64,000 bases of DNA from Paenibacillaceae bacterium (GCA_004134985.1 REGQ01000058.1:372001-436000); one strand, 5' to 3'. Counted from the first letter of the stretch, positions 52,237 through 63,236 are shown. Numbers and translations: made by a program. The notes: generated by a model not told the origin, from the sequence alone.

Positions 52237-53552
52237 TTCATTGTTGGTTTTAATAATACACCTGCATCCTGCAACATCCATTCAATGAAACAACCATAAC
52301 CGGACGAAGGATCATTCACGAACACATGCGTCACCGCTCCGATTAATTTCCCCCCCTGAATGATGGGGCTTCCTGACATCCCTTGAACGATGCCTCCGGT
52401 TTGCTCAAGCAACCGTGGATCTGTTATTTTTATAACCATGCCTTTTGTAGCTGGCGCGTTTTGCTTTGCCACATGAGCAATTTCAATTTTGAATCTTTCC
52501 ACTTTCTGACCACCAATAACGGTTAATATCTCAGCAGGCCCTTCTTTAACTTCTTCAGAGAATGCGATTGGAATTGGCTGCGGATCATAACTATGCGAAG
52601 GCAATTCGTGCATTTTCCCGAAAATACCAAAGGCTGTGTTTTTCGTAACCGTCCCTAAAACTTTACTATCCTTCAAAAAATGAGCTCTTTTTTCACCAGG
52701 ATCGCCGTTTTGACTTTTGTTAATGGAAGTGACATTGGATTGGACAATTTCACCTTCACCTACTTCAATCGGCGCTTGCGTGTCCATATCGGTAATTACA
52801 TGGCCGAGCGCGCCGTACACGCCTTGATCAGGAGCATAAAATGTCAATGTCCCTACACCTGCTGCCGAGTCGCGAATATACAACCCCAGCCGCCATGCTC
52901 CATCATCAATATCGAAAGCAGGTGTCAATTTTCTGTCCAGCAGTTGCCCATTTCGCTTAATACGAACTGACAATGTTTTGTTGCTTTCACCGGCTTTCTT
53001 TGTAAGTTCGGCAATTTTGGCAACTTCGTTCACCTTCTTACCATCCACCTCGACAATAACATCGCCTAGCTTGATCTCTGCTGTTTCACCAGGAGAAATT
53101 TTGCCTTCCTTGTCAGTTGTCACTTGATGATGCCCCACAACCATTACACCTGCAGATTTGACTTTTACGCCAATGGTTTGTCCACCCGGAATAACTTTCA
53201 AATCAGGTACAACATTCACATTGACGGTTTTGAAGGGAATTTTACCGAATAATTTCAGTTTCATTACCGTTTGGCCTGTTTGATGAGGCTCAAGTGATAA
53301 TGGGCGGCTTAAATCCACCTGAATCGCGGAATCCGCCAAGCCGTTTACGCGCAATACATCAGGGTCGACAGTTAAGCTTGCATGTACGGGCATGGAATAA
53401 TCCAAACGTTTCATTTGGCCGGAGAATAAACGAAGTTCATTCGGGAATGCGGCAAAGTGCTGAAACGGAGAAGAGAGACCGAGCATACACACGAAGAGGA
53501 CGAGAACAAGCCCGAACCATCGCTTCCGTTGACTGAAGTTCAATGATTTCAC
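52218..53552 (-). CDS. spoIVB: SpoIVB signalling serine peptidase
   Basis: SpoIVB is secreted from the forespore and starts pro-sigma-K processing in the mother cell by cleaving SpoIVFA. The 444-residue sequence has an N-terminal signal anchor (WFGLVLVLFVCMLGLSS), a PDZ domain (residues about 135-215) and the S55 peptidase with His in GALGHVI and Ser in GMSGSPIIQGGKLIGAVTHV. GTG 53552 is very near AGGGAG; TTG nine bases on is an alternative start. Paired with spo0A, as usual. Confidence 0.96.
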   Translation of the reverse strand: MKSLNFSQRKRWFGLVLVLFVCMLGLSSPFQHFAAFPNELRLFSGQMKRLDYSMPVHASLTVDPDVLRVNGLADSAIQVDLSRPLSLEPHQTGQTVMKLKLFGKIPFKTVNVNVVPDLKVIPGGQTIGVKVKSAGVMVVGHHQVTTDKEGKISPGETAEIKLGDVIVEVDGKKVNEVAKIAELTKKAGESNKTLSVRIKRNGQLLDRKLTPAFDIDDGAWRLGLYIRDSAAGVGTLTFYAPDQGVYGALGHVITDMDTQAPIEVGEGEIVQSNVTSINKSQNGDPGEKRAHFLKDSKVLGTVTKNTAFGIFGKMHELPSHSYDPQPIPIAFSEEVKEGPAEILTVIGGQKVERFKIEIAHVAKQNAPATKGMVIKITDPRLLEQTGGIVQGMSGSPIIQGGKLIGAVTHVFVNDPSSGYGCFIEWMLQDAGVLLKPTMKNLKAS

Positions 53553-53659
53553 GCTCCCTATGCTTCGTTCGCTTGACGATAAGCGCCAATTGCGTACTTA
53601 TAAGGTAACCCCTCCGTGTAGCTTTTATGTCCTATAAAACATTCCCTGAATGGATGCCA

Positions 53660-55363
53660 TTACGCTCCCTTCTGTCTGTTCGCCAAATCAAGCATTTCTT
53701 GTGCATGATGTCTCGTTTTTTCTGTAACTTCCACTCCACCCAGCATTCTGGCCAATTCTTCAATCCGATGTTGGACGGGAAGTTCGGTAACCGATGTTGC
53801 TGTACGCCCTGCCAGCACATTTTTGCAAATTTCGTAATGGTGGTCGGCCATACAGGCCACCTGGGGCAAATGCGTAATTGAAAAAACTTGACAACGCTGG
53901 GATAAAGCAGACATCTTCTCCGCAATGGCTTGCGCCGCTCGACCGCTGACACCGGTGTCCACCTCATCAAATACAAGCACTGGAACCTTGTCTATGCCTG
54001 CAAAAATGGCTTTTAAAGCAAGCATGACTCGCGACATCTCTCCGCCTGAGGCAATTTTACTGAGTGGTTTAAGCGGCTCTCCTGGATTGGCAGAAATCAT
54101 AAAAACCGCATCATCCATACCGGTAGCAGTCAACCGGTTCAAACCGCTGGGCTCGGTTAGTTCCTTCAAACTGACTCTAAATGTTGTACGCTCCATCTGC
54201 AGCTGCTTCAGCTCCGCTTCAATCGCTTCTGCGAGCCGGTTAGCGGCATGCTTGCGCAATGCAGAGAGGGCAAGCGCCAATTGTTCAGCTTGCTGCCGGG
54301 CAGACTCCTCTTGCTGCTTCAACTGCTGCAAATATTCTTCCCGATTTTCCAATTGATCCACTTCAATGGTGATCTTGTTTACGTAGGCAACAATATCCGG
54401 AATTGTTTCGCCGTACTTTCGTTTGAGCGTATGCATCAAATCAAGACGATCTTCAATTTCTGCCAACCGCTCCGGATTGTAATCAATGGTCTCACAGTAA
54501 TCACGAAGCTGATACACGGCATCCTCAGCCTGATAAAAAGCCGATTGCAGCTGCTCAAGCAGCGGTGCGAAAGTTTGTGCATCATAGGCTTGAATATCCT
54601 CCAGCCTGGCAATCGCTCTGCTGAAAACATCAAGTCCTCCTGCACCGTTCATCATCGAGTAGGCTTCAGAGGCCTGGCCCGAAATTCGTTCAATATGGCT
54701 TAGTTTGCGTCGCTCTTCCCCAAGTAATTCATCTTCTCCCGGTTTTAATGCAGCGGCTGTAATTTCTTCAATTTGAAAGTTGTATAAATCAAGCATTTGC
54801 ATATTCCGCCGCGCGCTTTCCTCCAGGTCCTTGCACTGACGCTTCGCTTCCTGATAAGCGCGGTACGCCTTCTTATAAGCGTTCTTCTTCTCTAAAAGCG
54901 GCTCTCCCGCATATAAATCAAGCCATTCCAGATGCTGTTCCGTCTTGAGCAGCGATTGATGCTCATGCTGGCCATGCAAGTTGACAAGATACTCCCCCGT
55001 CTCCCGAAGTATGGACAGATTGACAATTTGTCCATTGATCCGGCTGATGCTTTTGCCATGGGCAGACAGCTCTCGTCTAATGGTAAGCATCTCAGCTGAA
55101 GTTACATCAATACCGTTGGACGACAGCGACGACCAGACCGGGTGAGAGGCAGGAAGATCAAACATCGCTTCGATTTCAGCTTTATCACATCCATGACGGA
55201 CCAAATCAGCTGAGCCGCGGGCCCCGACAAGCAATCCTAAAGCATCGATCAGAATTGACTTGCCTGCGCCTGTCTCACCCGTCAAAACATGAAAACCATT
55301 ATAAAATTCAATTGTCACATGTTCAATTACCGCCAGATTCCGAATGGATAATTCTCGAAGCAT
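53660..55363 (-). CDS. recN: DNA repair protein RecN
   Basis: The 567-residue SMC-like ATPase acts early at double-strand breaks. Walker A GETGAGKSILIDALG near the N-terminus, a long coiled-coil middle (about 160-350), the ABC signature region LSKIASGGEMSRVMLALK and Walker B VLVFDEVDTGVSGRAAQA near the C-terminus. AAGGGAGG stands before the ATG. It follows argR by 13 bases, the standard order. Confidence 0.97.
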   Translation of the reverse strand: MLRELSIRNLAVIEHVTIEFYNGFHVLTGETGAGKSILIDALGLLVGARGSADLVRHGCDKAEIEAMFDLPASHPVWSSLSSNGIDVTSAEMLTIRRELSAHGKSISRINGQIVNLSILRETGEYLVNLHGQHEHQSLLKTEQHLEWLDLYAGEPLLEKKNAYKKAYRAYQEAKRQCKDLEESARRNMQMLDLYNFQIEEITAAALKPGEDELLGEERRKLSHIERISGQASEAYSMMNGAGGLDVFSRAIARLEDIQAYDAQTFAPLLEQLQSAFYQAEDAVYQLRDYCETIDYNPERLAEIEDRLDLMHTLKRKYGETIPDIVAYVNKITIEVDQLENREEYLQQLKQQEESARQQAEQLALALSALRKHAANRLAEAIEAELKQLQMERTTFRVSLKELTEPSGLNRLTATGMDDAVFMISANPGEPLKPLSKIASGGEMSRVMLALKAIFAGIDKVPVLVFDEVDTGVSGRAAQAIAEKMSALSQRCQVFSITHLPQVACMADHHYEICKNVLAGRTATSVTELPVQHRIEELARMLGGVEVTEKTRHHAQEMLDLANRQKGA

Positions 55364-55376
55364 GTTTGTTCCTCCC

Positions 55377-55829
55377 TTAAGTTTCCATTAATTTCATCAG
55401 TCGTTCTGTAATTTCATTGCTTTGTGGCTTGGTACGGCAAATAATCAGAATGGTGTCATCTCCGCATATTGTCCCCATGATCTCTTCCCATTCCATGTTG
55501 TCAATTAAGGAGCCAATTGCGTTTGCTGTTCCCGGCAAACACTTGAGCACGATCAAATTATCTGTGAAGTCAATATGAACAAAATGATCGAGCAGCGCAC
55601 GTTTAAGCTTATGGATCGGGTTAAAGCGCTGATCCTGAGGAAGCGCGTACTTGAATCGCCCGTCCTCGATTTGAATTTTGATCAGTTGAAGCTCACGCAT
55701 ATCACGCGACACGGTCGCTTGCGTCACCTGCAATCCCGCATTTTTGAGCGCTTCTACCAGTTCATCCTGTGTCTCGATAATATGGCTTGCAATAATTTCC
55801 CTAATGCGTATATGTCTTAAAGCCTTCAT
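55377..55829 (-). CDS. argR: Arginine repressor
   Basis: The 150-residue ArgR/AhrC-family protein has an N-terminal winged helix (IREIIASHIIETQDELVEAL, TQATVSRDMRELQLIKI) and a C-terminal oligomerisation/arginine-binding domain with GTICGDDTILIICR. It represses arginine synthesis and activates catabolism. GGGAGC site before ATG. In line with recN and tlyA. Confidence 0.95.
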   Translation of the reverse strand: MKALRHIRIREIIASHIIETQDELVEALKNAGLQVTQATVSRDMRELQLIKIQIEDGRFKYALPQDQRFNPIHKLKRALLDHFVHIDFTDNLIVLKCLPGTANAIGSLIDNMEWEEIMGTICGDDTILIICRTKPQSNEITERLMKLMET

Positions 55830-55847
55830 TAACGGATTGCTCCCTTC

Positions 55848-56312
55848 TCAGTCCTGTTCAGGAAACTTAAATGTAATTACCTTGATTTCTCTCTCTTTGA
55901 TGTCTGCGAACAATACTCCCTCTGCATGTGGCGCAAGCAACGTGTATACAAGCAGCCTGTCTCTTACACCGCTGCCTGTCCAGTCCATCGGCATTCGTTC
56001 ACGGGCGGTCTTCACCAAATAAACCAGCCCTTCCTTCTCCACCAGGTAATCGATGTAAAGCCGACTGCGCATCATTTCCGAATCCAGTGCAATTTCAATT
56101 GGAATCCGGTGTTTGGCTGACGTAACCGTATAGCCGAATTCTTCAAGCAATCGAACATAGTCATCTCCGGCATCCGGTTCCAAGCCATTCTGAAGCAAAA
56201 ATACCGGCGTTCCGCTCGGAGTGTGCAGCCAGCGATAAAACAATCTGTAAAACCAGAACACAATTAATCCGCCTGCTACAAGCATAATTAGCCAGTCACC
56301 ATAATGATTCAT
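55848..56312 (-). CDS. Membrane-anchored protein of unknown function
   Basis: A 154-residue protein with one N-terminal membrane helix (WLIMLVAGGLIVFWFYRLFY) and a cytoplasmic domain containing RLLEEFGYTVTSAKHRIPIE, SRLYIDYLVEKEGLVYLVKTARER, a pattern resembling a nuclease-like (restriction endonuclease-fold) domain with IDYLVEK. It is known to me only as a conserved gene between tlyA and argR in Paenibacillaceae. GAGGGGG lies before ATG 56312; the upstream in-frame codon is less likely. Confidence 0.6.
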   Translation of the reverse strand: MNHYGDWLIMLVAGGLIVFWFYRLFYRWLHTPSGTPVFLLQNGLEPDAGDDYVRLLEEFGYTVTSAKHRIPIEIALDSEMMRSRLYIDYLVEKEGLVYLVKTARERMPMDWTGSGVRDRLLVYTLLAPHAEGVLFADIKEREIKVITFKFPEQD

Positions 56313-56504
56313 GTATACGAACCCCCTCATAACGGACTACTACCGTTACAATTCGATGCAAAGGGGATGAATTCCTGTAGCGTTATTACGAACGCTTGTT
56401 TGTGTACAAACCTAGTTTACCAAATTGTTTTGCTTCTGACCAGTACTTAAGCAAAAAAAAGAAGAACAAATGAGCGCCTATTGTCGCCATTTATTCTTCC
56501 CTGT

Positions 56505-57338
56505 TTAATATTTGGTTTGCGGACGAAAAGTTACACCCGCTTGCCTGATTGTTTCTTCAAGCTGCTGCAGCGGCGGAACGGGCTGCTCGTCACCTTCAAA
56601 GCAGTGCCAATAGGCCAAAAACTCGATGTTGCCCTCCCCGCCTGTAATTGGCGAGAATGTGAGTCCCTGCAGCTGGTAGCCAAGCGAGGCGGCAAACGAA
56701 AGCACGACTTGCAGCACTTCAAGATGGACAGCAGGGTCACGTACGACACCTGATTTTCCTACCTTCTCTCTGCCTGCTTCAAACTGCGGCTTAATCAGAG
56801 CCATTACCCCTGCACCTCTAGGAAGCATGCCTGCCAGCACAGGCAATATGATCCGCAAAGAAATAAAGGAGACATCAATTGTTGCAAAATCCGGCTGTGG
56901 CCCCTGCAGATCAGCAGGTGTAATATAGCGGAAATTGGTTCGTTCCATGACATGAACACGTTCATCCTGCCGTAAAGACCAGTCAAGCTGATTATAGCCA
57001 ACGTCAATGGCATACACATAGGATGCCCCGTTTTGCAGTGCGCAGTCGGTAAAACCGCCTGTAGAAGCGCCGATGTCCAGCATCACTTTGCCCTGCATCC
57101 CAATTTCAAAATGTTTGACGGCTTTTTCCAGCTTAAGCCCGCCTCTGCTGACATAAGGATGAACTGCGCCTTTTACAATAATAGCCGCGGTTGCGGGAAC
57201 TTTCGTTCCGCTTTTTTCTACAGGTTCTCCGTTAACCAGCACAAGTCCGGCCATCAGTGCCGCCTTGGCTTTCTCGCGGCTCTCGAAGTATCCCTGCTCA
57301 ACCAGCAATACATCAATTCGTTCTTTCGCAATCGTCAT
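56505..57338 (-). CDS. tlyA: TlyA-type rRNA methyltransferase (YqxC)
   Basis: The 277-residue protein has an S4 RNA-binding domain (residues 1-65: RIDVLLVEQGYFESREKAKA, LVNGEPV) and an FtsJ-like methyltransferase domain (MLDIGASTGGFTDCALQNGA, IDVGYNQLDW, TIDVSFISLR). Relatives methylate rRNA 2'-O positions. It follows dxs by 7 bases. The exact site in rRNA is not known for this family member. Confidence 0.93.
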   Translation of the reverse strand: MTIAKERIDVLLVEQGYFESREKAKAALMAGLVLVNGEPVEKSGTKVPATAAIIVKGAVHPYVSRGGLKLEKAVKHFEIGMQGKVMLDIGASTGGFTDCALQNGASYVYAIDVGYNQLDWSLRQDERVHVMERTNFRYITPADLQGPQPDFATIDVSFISLRIILPVLAGMLPRGAGVMALIKPQFEAGREKVGKSGVVRDPAVHLEVLQVVLSFAASLGYQLQGLTFSPITGGEGNIEFLAYWHCFEGDEQPVPPLQQLEETIRQAGVTFRPQTKY

Positions 57339-57345
57339 TGTTCAC

Positions 57346-59247
57346 TTACCTTTGCACAGATGCGCTTTGTCTTAATTTGGGCATTGTGAGACGGATGACT
57401 TCCGCTGCCGTGTGCTCTGCGGTAAGTCCAGTCTCCTGCTGCTGTTCTTTGATGGAGCCATGCTCAATAAAAGCATCCGGCACCCCGATAATTTTAATGC
57501 TTAGACCATACAGTCCCTCAATGGAATAGAACTCCAGAATAGAGCTGCCAAGTCCTCCTTGCCGCGAGCCTTCTTCCAATACGACAAGACGTGCCCCTTC
57601 GGCAGCGAATTGGCGCAGCATTGCCTCGTCGAGCGGTTTAATAAACCTTGCATTGACCACTCGTACAGACAAGCCTTCCCGCTTGAGCAATTCCGCTGCA
57701 TCGGATGCTACCTGCAGCATTGGACCTACTGCAATAATGGTCGCGGAATCGCCTTCCCTGATCGTTTCCCATGAGCCGATCGGAATGGTGCTCATCTCTT
57801 TATCAATCGCAGCGCCGAGCGCATTCACCCGCGGATAGCGGATCGCAATCGGCCCATCGTTGTATTCCATTGCTGTTTTCATCATATTGCGCAGCTCATT
57901 TTCATCTTTAGGCATCATCAGCACCAAATTGGGGACATGCCGCAGAAATGAAATATCATACACACCATGATGCGTCTCCCCGTCAGGACCTACAAACCCG
58001 GCGCGGTCGATGGCAAACACAACATTGAGATTTTGTCGGCATATATCGTGCACAACCTGATCATACGCACGCTGCAAAAAGGTCGAATACACTGCAAACA
58101 CCGGTTTGAGCCCTTCCAAAGCCAGTGCCGCTGACATCGTTGCCGCATGCTGCTCGGCAATGCCGACATCAAACATGCGTCCCGGGAACCGCTCGGAAAA
58201 CTTAATCAGTCCCGAGCCTGTCGGCATCGCCGGGGTAATGGCAACAATGCGCTTATCCTGCTCCGCCAGCTCAATCAACGCTTCACCGAAAACTTCCGTA
58301 TACATAGGAGGTCCAACTGCCTTGACTACCTGGCCCGACTCGATTTTGTAAGGGGAAATACCATGCCACTTGTGCGAGTCGGATTCCGCAGGCAAATAGC
58401 CTTTGCCTTTCGTCGTCAGCACATGCACGAGCACAGGACCCTCAACTTTGTTCGCCTGATTGAACACTTCCTGCAATTTAGTCAGATCATGTCCATCGAC
58501 AGGACCCAAATAAGTTAATCCCAACACCTCAAAGAGGACTCCTGGTACAACCATATACTTCACGCTATCCTTCAAGCGTTCGGCTGTTCTGGCAAGCTTG
58601 CCGCCGATTGCAGGGATTTTGTTCAGCAGATGCTGCAGGTCATCCTTGGCTTTTTGATAATGCTTGTCGGAACGAATTTTGCCCAAATAATTGTGAATGG
58701 CGCCGACGTTAGGCGCGATCGACATTTCGTTGTCATTAAGCACAACGATCATTTTTCTTTTTTCATGCCCGATATGGTTCAGCGCCTCAAGCGCCATACC
58801 CCCAGTCAAGGCGCCATCGCCAATAACCGCCACTACCTTGTTGTTATCGCCCTTCAAATCGCGGCCCAGCGCCATCCCCATCGCTGCTGACAGAGATGTA
58901 CTGCTATGTCCAGCTTCCCACACGTCATGCTCGCTTTCGGCGCGCTTGACAAAGCCGCACAGCCCCTTGTACTTGCGCAATGTATCAAATTGCTCGCGTC
59001 GTCCGGTCAAAATCTTGTGCACATACGATTGATGTCCGACATCAAATATAAGTTTATCCTTCGGACTGTCATATAAATAATGAAGCATTATCGTCAATTC
59101 GACGACGCCAAGATTAGGCGCCAAATGTCCGCCAGTCACTGATAATTTCTCAATGAGAAAATGACGCACTTCCTCGGCCAGTTGCTCCAGCTCAGGAATA
59201 GTCAACAGCTTTAAATCATCCGGCTTATGAATCTGCTCGATCAGCAC
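57346..59247 (-). CDS. dxs: 1-deoxy-D-xylulose-5-phosphate synthase
   Basis: The enzyme makes DXP from pyruvate and glyceraldehyde-3-phosphate in the MEP isoprenoid pathway. The 633-residue protein has [12 protein letters not shown], thiamine diphosphate motif [16 protein letters not shown], the invariant [12 protein letters not shown] and C-terminal transketolase domain. GTG 59247 follows GCGAGGAAA; the longer frame would add an unlikely 14 residues. Operon with ispA, xseBA, tlyA. Confidence 0.97.
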   Translation of the reverse strand: MLIEQIHKPDDLKLLTIPELEQLAEEVRHFLIEKLSVTGGHLAPNLGVVELTIMLHYLYDSPKDKLIFDVGHQSYVHKILTGRREQFDTLRKYKGLCGFVKRAESEHDVWEAGHSSTSLSAAMGMALGRDLKGDNNKVVAVIGDGALTGGMALEALNHIGHEKRKMIVVLNDNEMSIAPNVGAIHNYLGKIRSDKHYQKAKDDLQHLLNKIPAIGGKLARTAERLKDSVKYMVVPGVLFEVLGLTYLGPVDGHDLTKLQEVFNQANKVEGPVLVHVLTTKGKGYLPAESDSHKWHGISPYKIESGQVVKAVGPPMYTEVFGEALIELAEQDKRIVAITPAMPTGSGLIKFSERFPGRMFDVGIAEQHAATMSAALALEGLKPVFAVYSTFLQRAYDQVVHDICRQNLNVVFAIDRAGFVGPDGETHHGVYDISFLRHVPNLVLMMPKDENELRNMMKTAMEYNDGPIAIRYPRVNALGAAIDKEMSTIPIGSWETIREGDSATIIAVGPMLQVASDAAELLKREGLSVRVVNARFIKPLDEAMLRQFAAEGARLVVLEEGSRQGGLGSSILEFYSIEGLYGLSIKIIGVPDAFIEHGSIKEQQQETGLTAEHTAAEVIRLTMPKLRQSASVQR

Positions 59248-59364
59248 GTGTTTTCCTCGCTTTCTTGGACTGAAAACAGTGATGTCCAATGAAGGTCTAA
59301 CGGTTTTTTCCTATTATAGCACAACAATTCGAATAATCCCAAGGCCATGAATAGGTCTTGCCGC

Positions 59365-60279
59365 TTAATTTTCGCGGCGGGTAAGCATCTCGGCAATCGC
59401 GAGCAGTTGTCCCGGGTTGGCAAGACGGGCGGTCAGCAGCTTGTCTACCGCTTCTGCAGTCAGGCGCTCCACCTCGGCTTTACTCTCTTCCATCCCTAAT
59501 AAATAAGGATAGGTAACTTTATCTTGCTCGACATCGCTGTTTACTTTTTTTCCAAGTTTTTGTTCATCGCCAATCAAATCCAGAATATCGTCCTGAATTT
59601 GAAAAGCAAGACCGATCTTATGGCCGAATTCATCCAAAGCTTCGATTTGCTCGTTCGTTGCGCCACCGATCATGCCGCCTGCACGCAAGGAAAATGCAAT
59701 CAGGTCGCTCGTTTTGTGAAGGTGGATATATTCCAGATCAGCAAGCGTTGCCGTTCCCTGCTCGCCAAGAATATCGGCAACCTGCCCCGCTACCATGCCT
59801 GCGGCACCGCCAAATTGCGATAGTTCGCCGACGATTGTAATTGCGGTTTCGGCGCTGATCAGACGGTCGTGGGCAGCACGCGCAATACAGAAGAAAGCGT
59901 GAGTAAGCAAACCGTCCCCGGCAAGTATCGCCATCGCTTCACCGTACACCTTATGGTTGGTCGGCTTCCCTCTGCGATAATCATCATCATCCATCGCCGG
60001 AAGATCATCATGTACCAATGAATACGTGTGGACAAGCTCAATTGCACATGCAACAGGCAGGGCAGCCTTGCCTGCTTCGGCCGACTCCTTCACCGCTTCA
60101 GCGGCTGCAATGACGAGGAGCGGACGCAGCCGCTTGCCCCCAGCCTCTAACGAATATGACATCGCTTCCCGCAGACGAGTCGGGATATCCCAAGAAGCGG
60201 GCACAATTTCGCTAAGCTGCTGTTCAATGACCTTGATATGTCTGGCCATATATTCCTGAAAGTTTTCGGATCCGTTCAA
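59365..60279 (-). CDS. ispA: Farnesyl diphosphate synthase
   Basis: The 304-residue polyprenyl synthase condenses isopentenyl and dimethylallyl diphosphate to farnesyl diphosphate. First aspartate-rich motif LVHDDLPAMDDDDYRRG, second FQIQDDILDLIGDE, conserved GGKRLRPLLVIA. TTG 60279 lies 7 bases after AAAGGGG. It follows xseB by 2 bases. Confidence 0.96.
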   Translation of the reverse strand: MNGSENFQEYMARHIKVIEQQLSEIVPASWDIPTRLREAMSYSLEAGGKRLRPLLVIAAAEAVKESAEAGKAALPVACAIELVHTYSLVHDDLPAMDDDDYRRGKPTNHKVYGEAMAILAGDGLLTHAFFCIARAAHDRLISAETAITIVGELSQFGGAAGMVAGQVADILGEQGTATLADLEYIHLHKTSDLIAFSLRAGGMIGGATNEQIEALDEFGHKIGLAFQIQDDILDLIGDEQKLGKKVNSDVEQDKVTYPYLLGMEESKAEVERLTAEAVDKLLTARLANPGQLLAIAEMLTRREN

Positions 60280-60281
60280 CG

Positions 60282-60542
60282 TTATTCCCCTTTCTCATCG
60301 CCGGCAGGTGCAAACGGCTTTTTCTGCAAGCCCTGATCGGATTCAATCAGCACTTCGATTTTGCGTTCGACTTGCTCCAGCTTGCTGCCGCATAATTGTG
60401 AAAGTTTCATTCCTTGCTGAAAAAGCTCAATCGCGGTCTCGAGAGGAACATCCCCGTTTTCCAATTGAGCTACAATTGTCTCCAACTGCTCCATCGCTTC
60501 TTCAAAACTAAGCTTGTTATCAGCTGTTTCCGCTTTCCCCAT
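60282..60542 (-). CDS. xseB: Exodeoxyribonuclease VII small subunit
   Basis: The 86-residue small subunit has the family core LSFEEAMEQLETIVAQLENG then LETAIELFQQGMKLSQLC. It joins XseA to form exonuclease VII. ATG 60542 has GGAGAAGGAGAG upstream and overlaps the xseA 3' end by 23 bases; the longer frame begins inside xseA without a site. Confidence 0.95.
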   Translation of the reverse strand: MGKAETADNKLSFEEAMEQLETIVAQLENGDVPLETAIELFQQGMKLSQLCGSKLEQVERKIEVLIESDQGLQKKPFAPAGDEKGE

Positions 60543-61899
60543 TGCTCTCCTTCTCTCCTTCCAAGGACCAAACATGACAATTCATCCGGCCATCTGCAAG
60601 CTTGACCTTGACCAGATCTCCGGGTTGAACTTCACTAATGGATTTCATTAGCCGCTCTTCATGCTCGTCATATACAAGGCTGTATCCTCTGGCCATAACC
60701 TTAAGAGGGCTTAGCGCATCAAGGCTGCGAATGGCGCCATGCAACTCTGTTCTGCGCGCTTTCAGCATACTGCCCATTGCCTTCTCCAATCGATCGCTTC
60801 TTTCTTTCCACCGATCTGCAGCATAACGGACACGCGAGCCGGGGTGATGAGCTGATAGCCGGGCATGGCCGAGCGCATAGCGCTCCCGACCGCGTTCTGT
60901 CTGCCTGACAGCGGCAGCAGCCAGCTTATCTTTCAAACGATCCAATCGTTCCGCCGACATAAGCAAATATCTGCCCGGATTGGCAAATACCCGTGAGTTT
61001 CGCATGCGCTGTAGCCTTTCTTCACCTGCACGCAGTTTGGCTTGCAGCGCAAGCCGCAGTCTCTGCCTGTTTCTGTCCACTTGCTGAGCCAGCTCCTGCC
61101 AGTGCGGCACAGCCAGTTCAGCTGCTGCTGTAGGTGTCGCAGCCCGCAGGTCAGCGACAAAATCGGCAATTGTAAAATCGGTCTCATGCCCGACCGCCGA
61201 AATAATCGGAATTGCTGAACGCGCAATCGCTCGGGCAACCGTTTCCTCATTAAACCCCCATAACTCTTCCAATGAGCCGCCGCCGCGGCCAACGATCAGC
61301 ACATCGACTTCGTTCAACTGGTTCATCAATTCAATTGCTTTAACAAGCGAAGGAGCCGCTTGCCTCCCCTGTACAACTGCAGGCAAAACAAGGACAGGAA
61401 CTGCCGGAAAGCGGCGCTGAAGGGTGATCAACACATCGCGCACCGCCGCCCCTGTCGGCGAAGTTATGACCCCGACAGCTTTCGGAAAAAGCGGGATCGG
61501 CCGCTTCCTCTCCTTGGCAAACAGCCCTTCTTCTGACAGCTTTTGCTTCAATTGTTCGAAAGCCAGGTATAGACTGCCAATACCGTCCGGCTGCATTGAG
61601 GTAACATAGAACTGATAATTGCCATCCCGCTCATATACCGAAATATTGCCGCGCGCCATCACTTTCGACCCTTCGCGGGGAATAAAAGGCAGCCGCTGGT
61701 TATGGGAGGCAAACATGATGCATTTCAGCCTGCTCTCGCGGTCTTTCAAAGTGAAATACATGTGACCGCTTGAATGATGTGTAAAATTGGATATCTCACC
61801 GCGCAGCCAGACATCGGACAATAACTTGTCCGACTCCAGCTTCATCCGGATATATTTGTTAATTTCTTTAATGGAGTATATTCGGGCTTCAGCCGCCAT
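60520..61899 (-). CDS. xseA: Exodeoxyribonuclease VII large subunit
   Basis: The 459-residue subunit has an N-terminal OB fold (VWLRGEISNFTHHSSGHMYF), the catalytic core with VGVITSPTGAAVRDVL, IVGRGGGSLEELWGFNEE, ISAVGHETDFTIADFVADLR, and a long helical segment before the C-terminus. It degrades single-stranded DNA from both ends. It overlaps xseB and lies 12 bases after folD. Confidence 0.96.
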   Translation of the reverse strand: MAAEARIYSIKEINKYIRMKLESDKLLSDVWLRGEISNFTHHSSGHMYFTLKDRESRLKCIMFASHNQRLPFIPREGSKVMARGNISVYERDGNYQFYVTSMQPDGIGSLYLAFEQLKQKLSEEGLFAKERKRPIPLFPKAVGVITSPTGAAVRDVLITLQRRFPAVPVLVLPAVVQGRQAAPSLVKAIELMNQLNEVDVLIVGRGGGSLEELWGFNEETVARAIARSAIPIISAVGHETDFTIADFVADLRAATPTAAAELAVPHWQELAQQVDRNRQRLRLALQAKLRAGEERLQRMRNSRVFANPGRYLLMSAERLDRLKDKLAAAAVRQTERGRERYALGHARLSAHHPGSRVRYAADRWKERSDRLEKAMGSMLKARRTELHGAIRSLDALSPLKVMARGYSLVYDEHEERLMKSISEVQPGDLVKVKLADGRMNCHVWSLEGEKESNGESGNS

Positions 61900-61911
61900 C
61901 TATGCCACTCC

Positions 61912-62766
61912 TTACTGCTTGCTGGTCGCTTCAGCCGCTTTCAGCGTGTTGCTCATCAGCATCGTAATAGTCATTGGGCCAACACCGCCCGGAACCGGTG
62001 TAATATAGCCGGCTGTTTCCAATGCGTCGTCAAAATCAACGTCTCCCGCCAGCTTGCCGGTTTCCAGACGGTTAATACCGACGTCAATTACAATTGCCCC
62101 CGGCTTGATATAACTGCTGTCAATTGCTTTTGCCTTGCCGATCGCAACGACCAGAATATCCGCTTGCTTGGCAATTTCACGCATGTTTTCTGTTTTGGAA
62201 TGACAGATCGTAACTGTGGCATGTTCCCGCAGCAGCAGCAGGGAAACCGGTTTGCCGACAATGTTGCTGCGTCCGATGACGACGGCATGTTTGCCGGCAA
62301 TCGGTACGCCAGTCTGTTTGATCAATTCGATACATCCGGCAGGTGTGCAAGGCAGCAGACTGTCTGTGCCGATGACAAGATTGCCGGTGCTTACCGGATG
62401 AAAGCCATCGACATCTTTCTCCACGCGGATGGCTGCAATGACTGCACTCTCCTCAATTGCTGGTGGCAGCGGAAGTTGGACTAGAATACCATGAATGCTC
62501 TCCTGTTCGTTCAATCGCTCGATCAACGCAAGCAGTTGTTCCTGCGAAGTAGAGGCTGGAAGACGGTGAACTTCCGAGTAGAAGCCCAAATCATGGCACG
62601 CCTTCTCCTTGCTGCCCACATAAACGCTTGATGCAGCATCATCACCAACCAAAACAACGGCCAAACCTGGCGTAATACCTTGTTCCTTTAATTGGGCAAC
62701 ACGAACTTTTACTTCTTCCCGAATTGCATCGGATACCGGTTTTCCTTTGATCAATTGTGCTGTCAT
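61912..62766 (-). CDS. folD: Methylene-THF dehydrogenase/cyclohydrolase
   Basis: The bifunctional 284-residue enzyme links 5,10-methylene- and 10-formyl-THF. Active-site [14 protein letters not shown] with the catalytic Lys, [11 protein letters not shown], and the NADP-binding [15 protein letters not shown]-terminal [20 protein letters not shown] and [24 protein letters not shown] precedes ATG. Standard neighbour of nusB and xseA. Confidence 0.97.
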   Translation of the reverse strand: MTAQLIKGKPVSDAIREEVKVRVAQLKEQGITPGLAVVLVGDDAASSVYVGSKEKACHDLGFYSEVHRLPASTSQEQLLALIERLNEQESIHGILVQLPLPPAIEESAVIAAIRVEKDVDGFHPVSTGNLVIGTDSLLPCTPAGCIELIKQTGVPIAGKHAVVIGRSNIVGKPVSLLLLREHATVTICHSKTENMREIAKQADILVVAIGKAKAIDSSYIKPGAIVIDVGINRLETGKLAGDVDFDDALETAGYITPVPGGVGPMTITMLMSNTLKAAEATSKQ

Positions 62767-62792
62767 GATCTCGCTCCTTAGCTCATCATAAT

Positions 62793-63236
62793 TTAGTTTT
62801 TGGCTTCTTCCAGCGCTTTCAGCAGACGGCCGAGGACCCCGTTGACAAATTTCCCTGATTCGTTGGTTCCAAAATGCTTGGCAAGCTCTATCGCCTCGTT
62901 AATGATCGCCTTTCTAGGCACATCTTCCATATAAACAAGCTCATAACAGGCCAGTCGCAGCACTTGACGGTCCACCTTGGACAGCCGATCAACCTGCCAG
63001 CCGGTCAAATAATCCTGAAGCATATCATCAAGCGCCTGCCGCTTTTCAGAGACACCCGCTGTAAGTTGACGGACAAAATCATCCACCTTCATAATATCTT
63101 TGGCGTCCGCTTCAATCTCGTTTTCTTCCGCGGCTTCCTGCATTAACATATCGACAGCGGCTTCCGCAGTAATCTCATTTAACTCCATCTGGTAAAGACT
63201 TTGTACCGCGATTTCTCTTGCCAATCTTCTTCTCAT
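62793..63236 (-). CDS. nusB: Transcription antitermination factor NusB
   Basis: The 147-residue all-helical NusB binds boxA RNA with S10 in rRNA antitermination. Family features: [61 protein letters not shown]. Preceded by amaP and DUF2273 genes, as usual in Bacillales. Confidence 0.96.
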   Translation of the reverse strand: MRRRLAREIAVQSLYQMELNEITAEAAVDMLMQEAAEENEIEADAKDIMKVDDFVRQLTAGVSEKRQALDDMLQDYLTGWQVDRLSKVDRQVLRLACYELVYMEDVPRKAIINEAIELAKHFGTNESGKFVNGVLGRLLKALEEAKN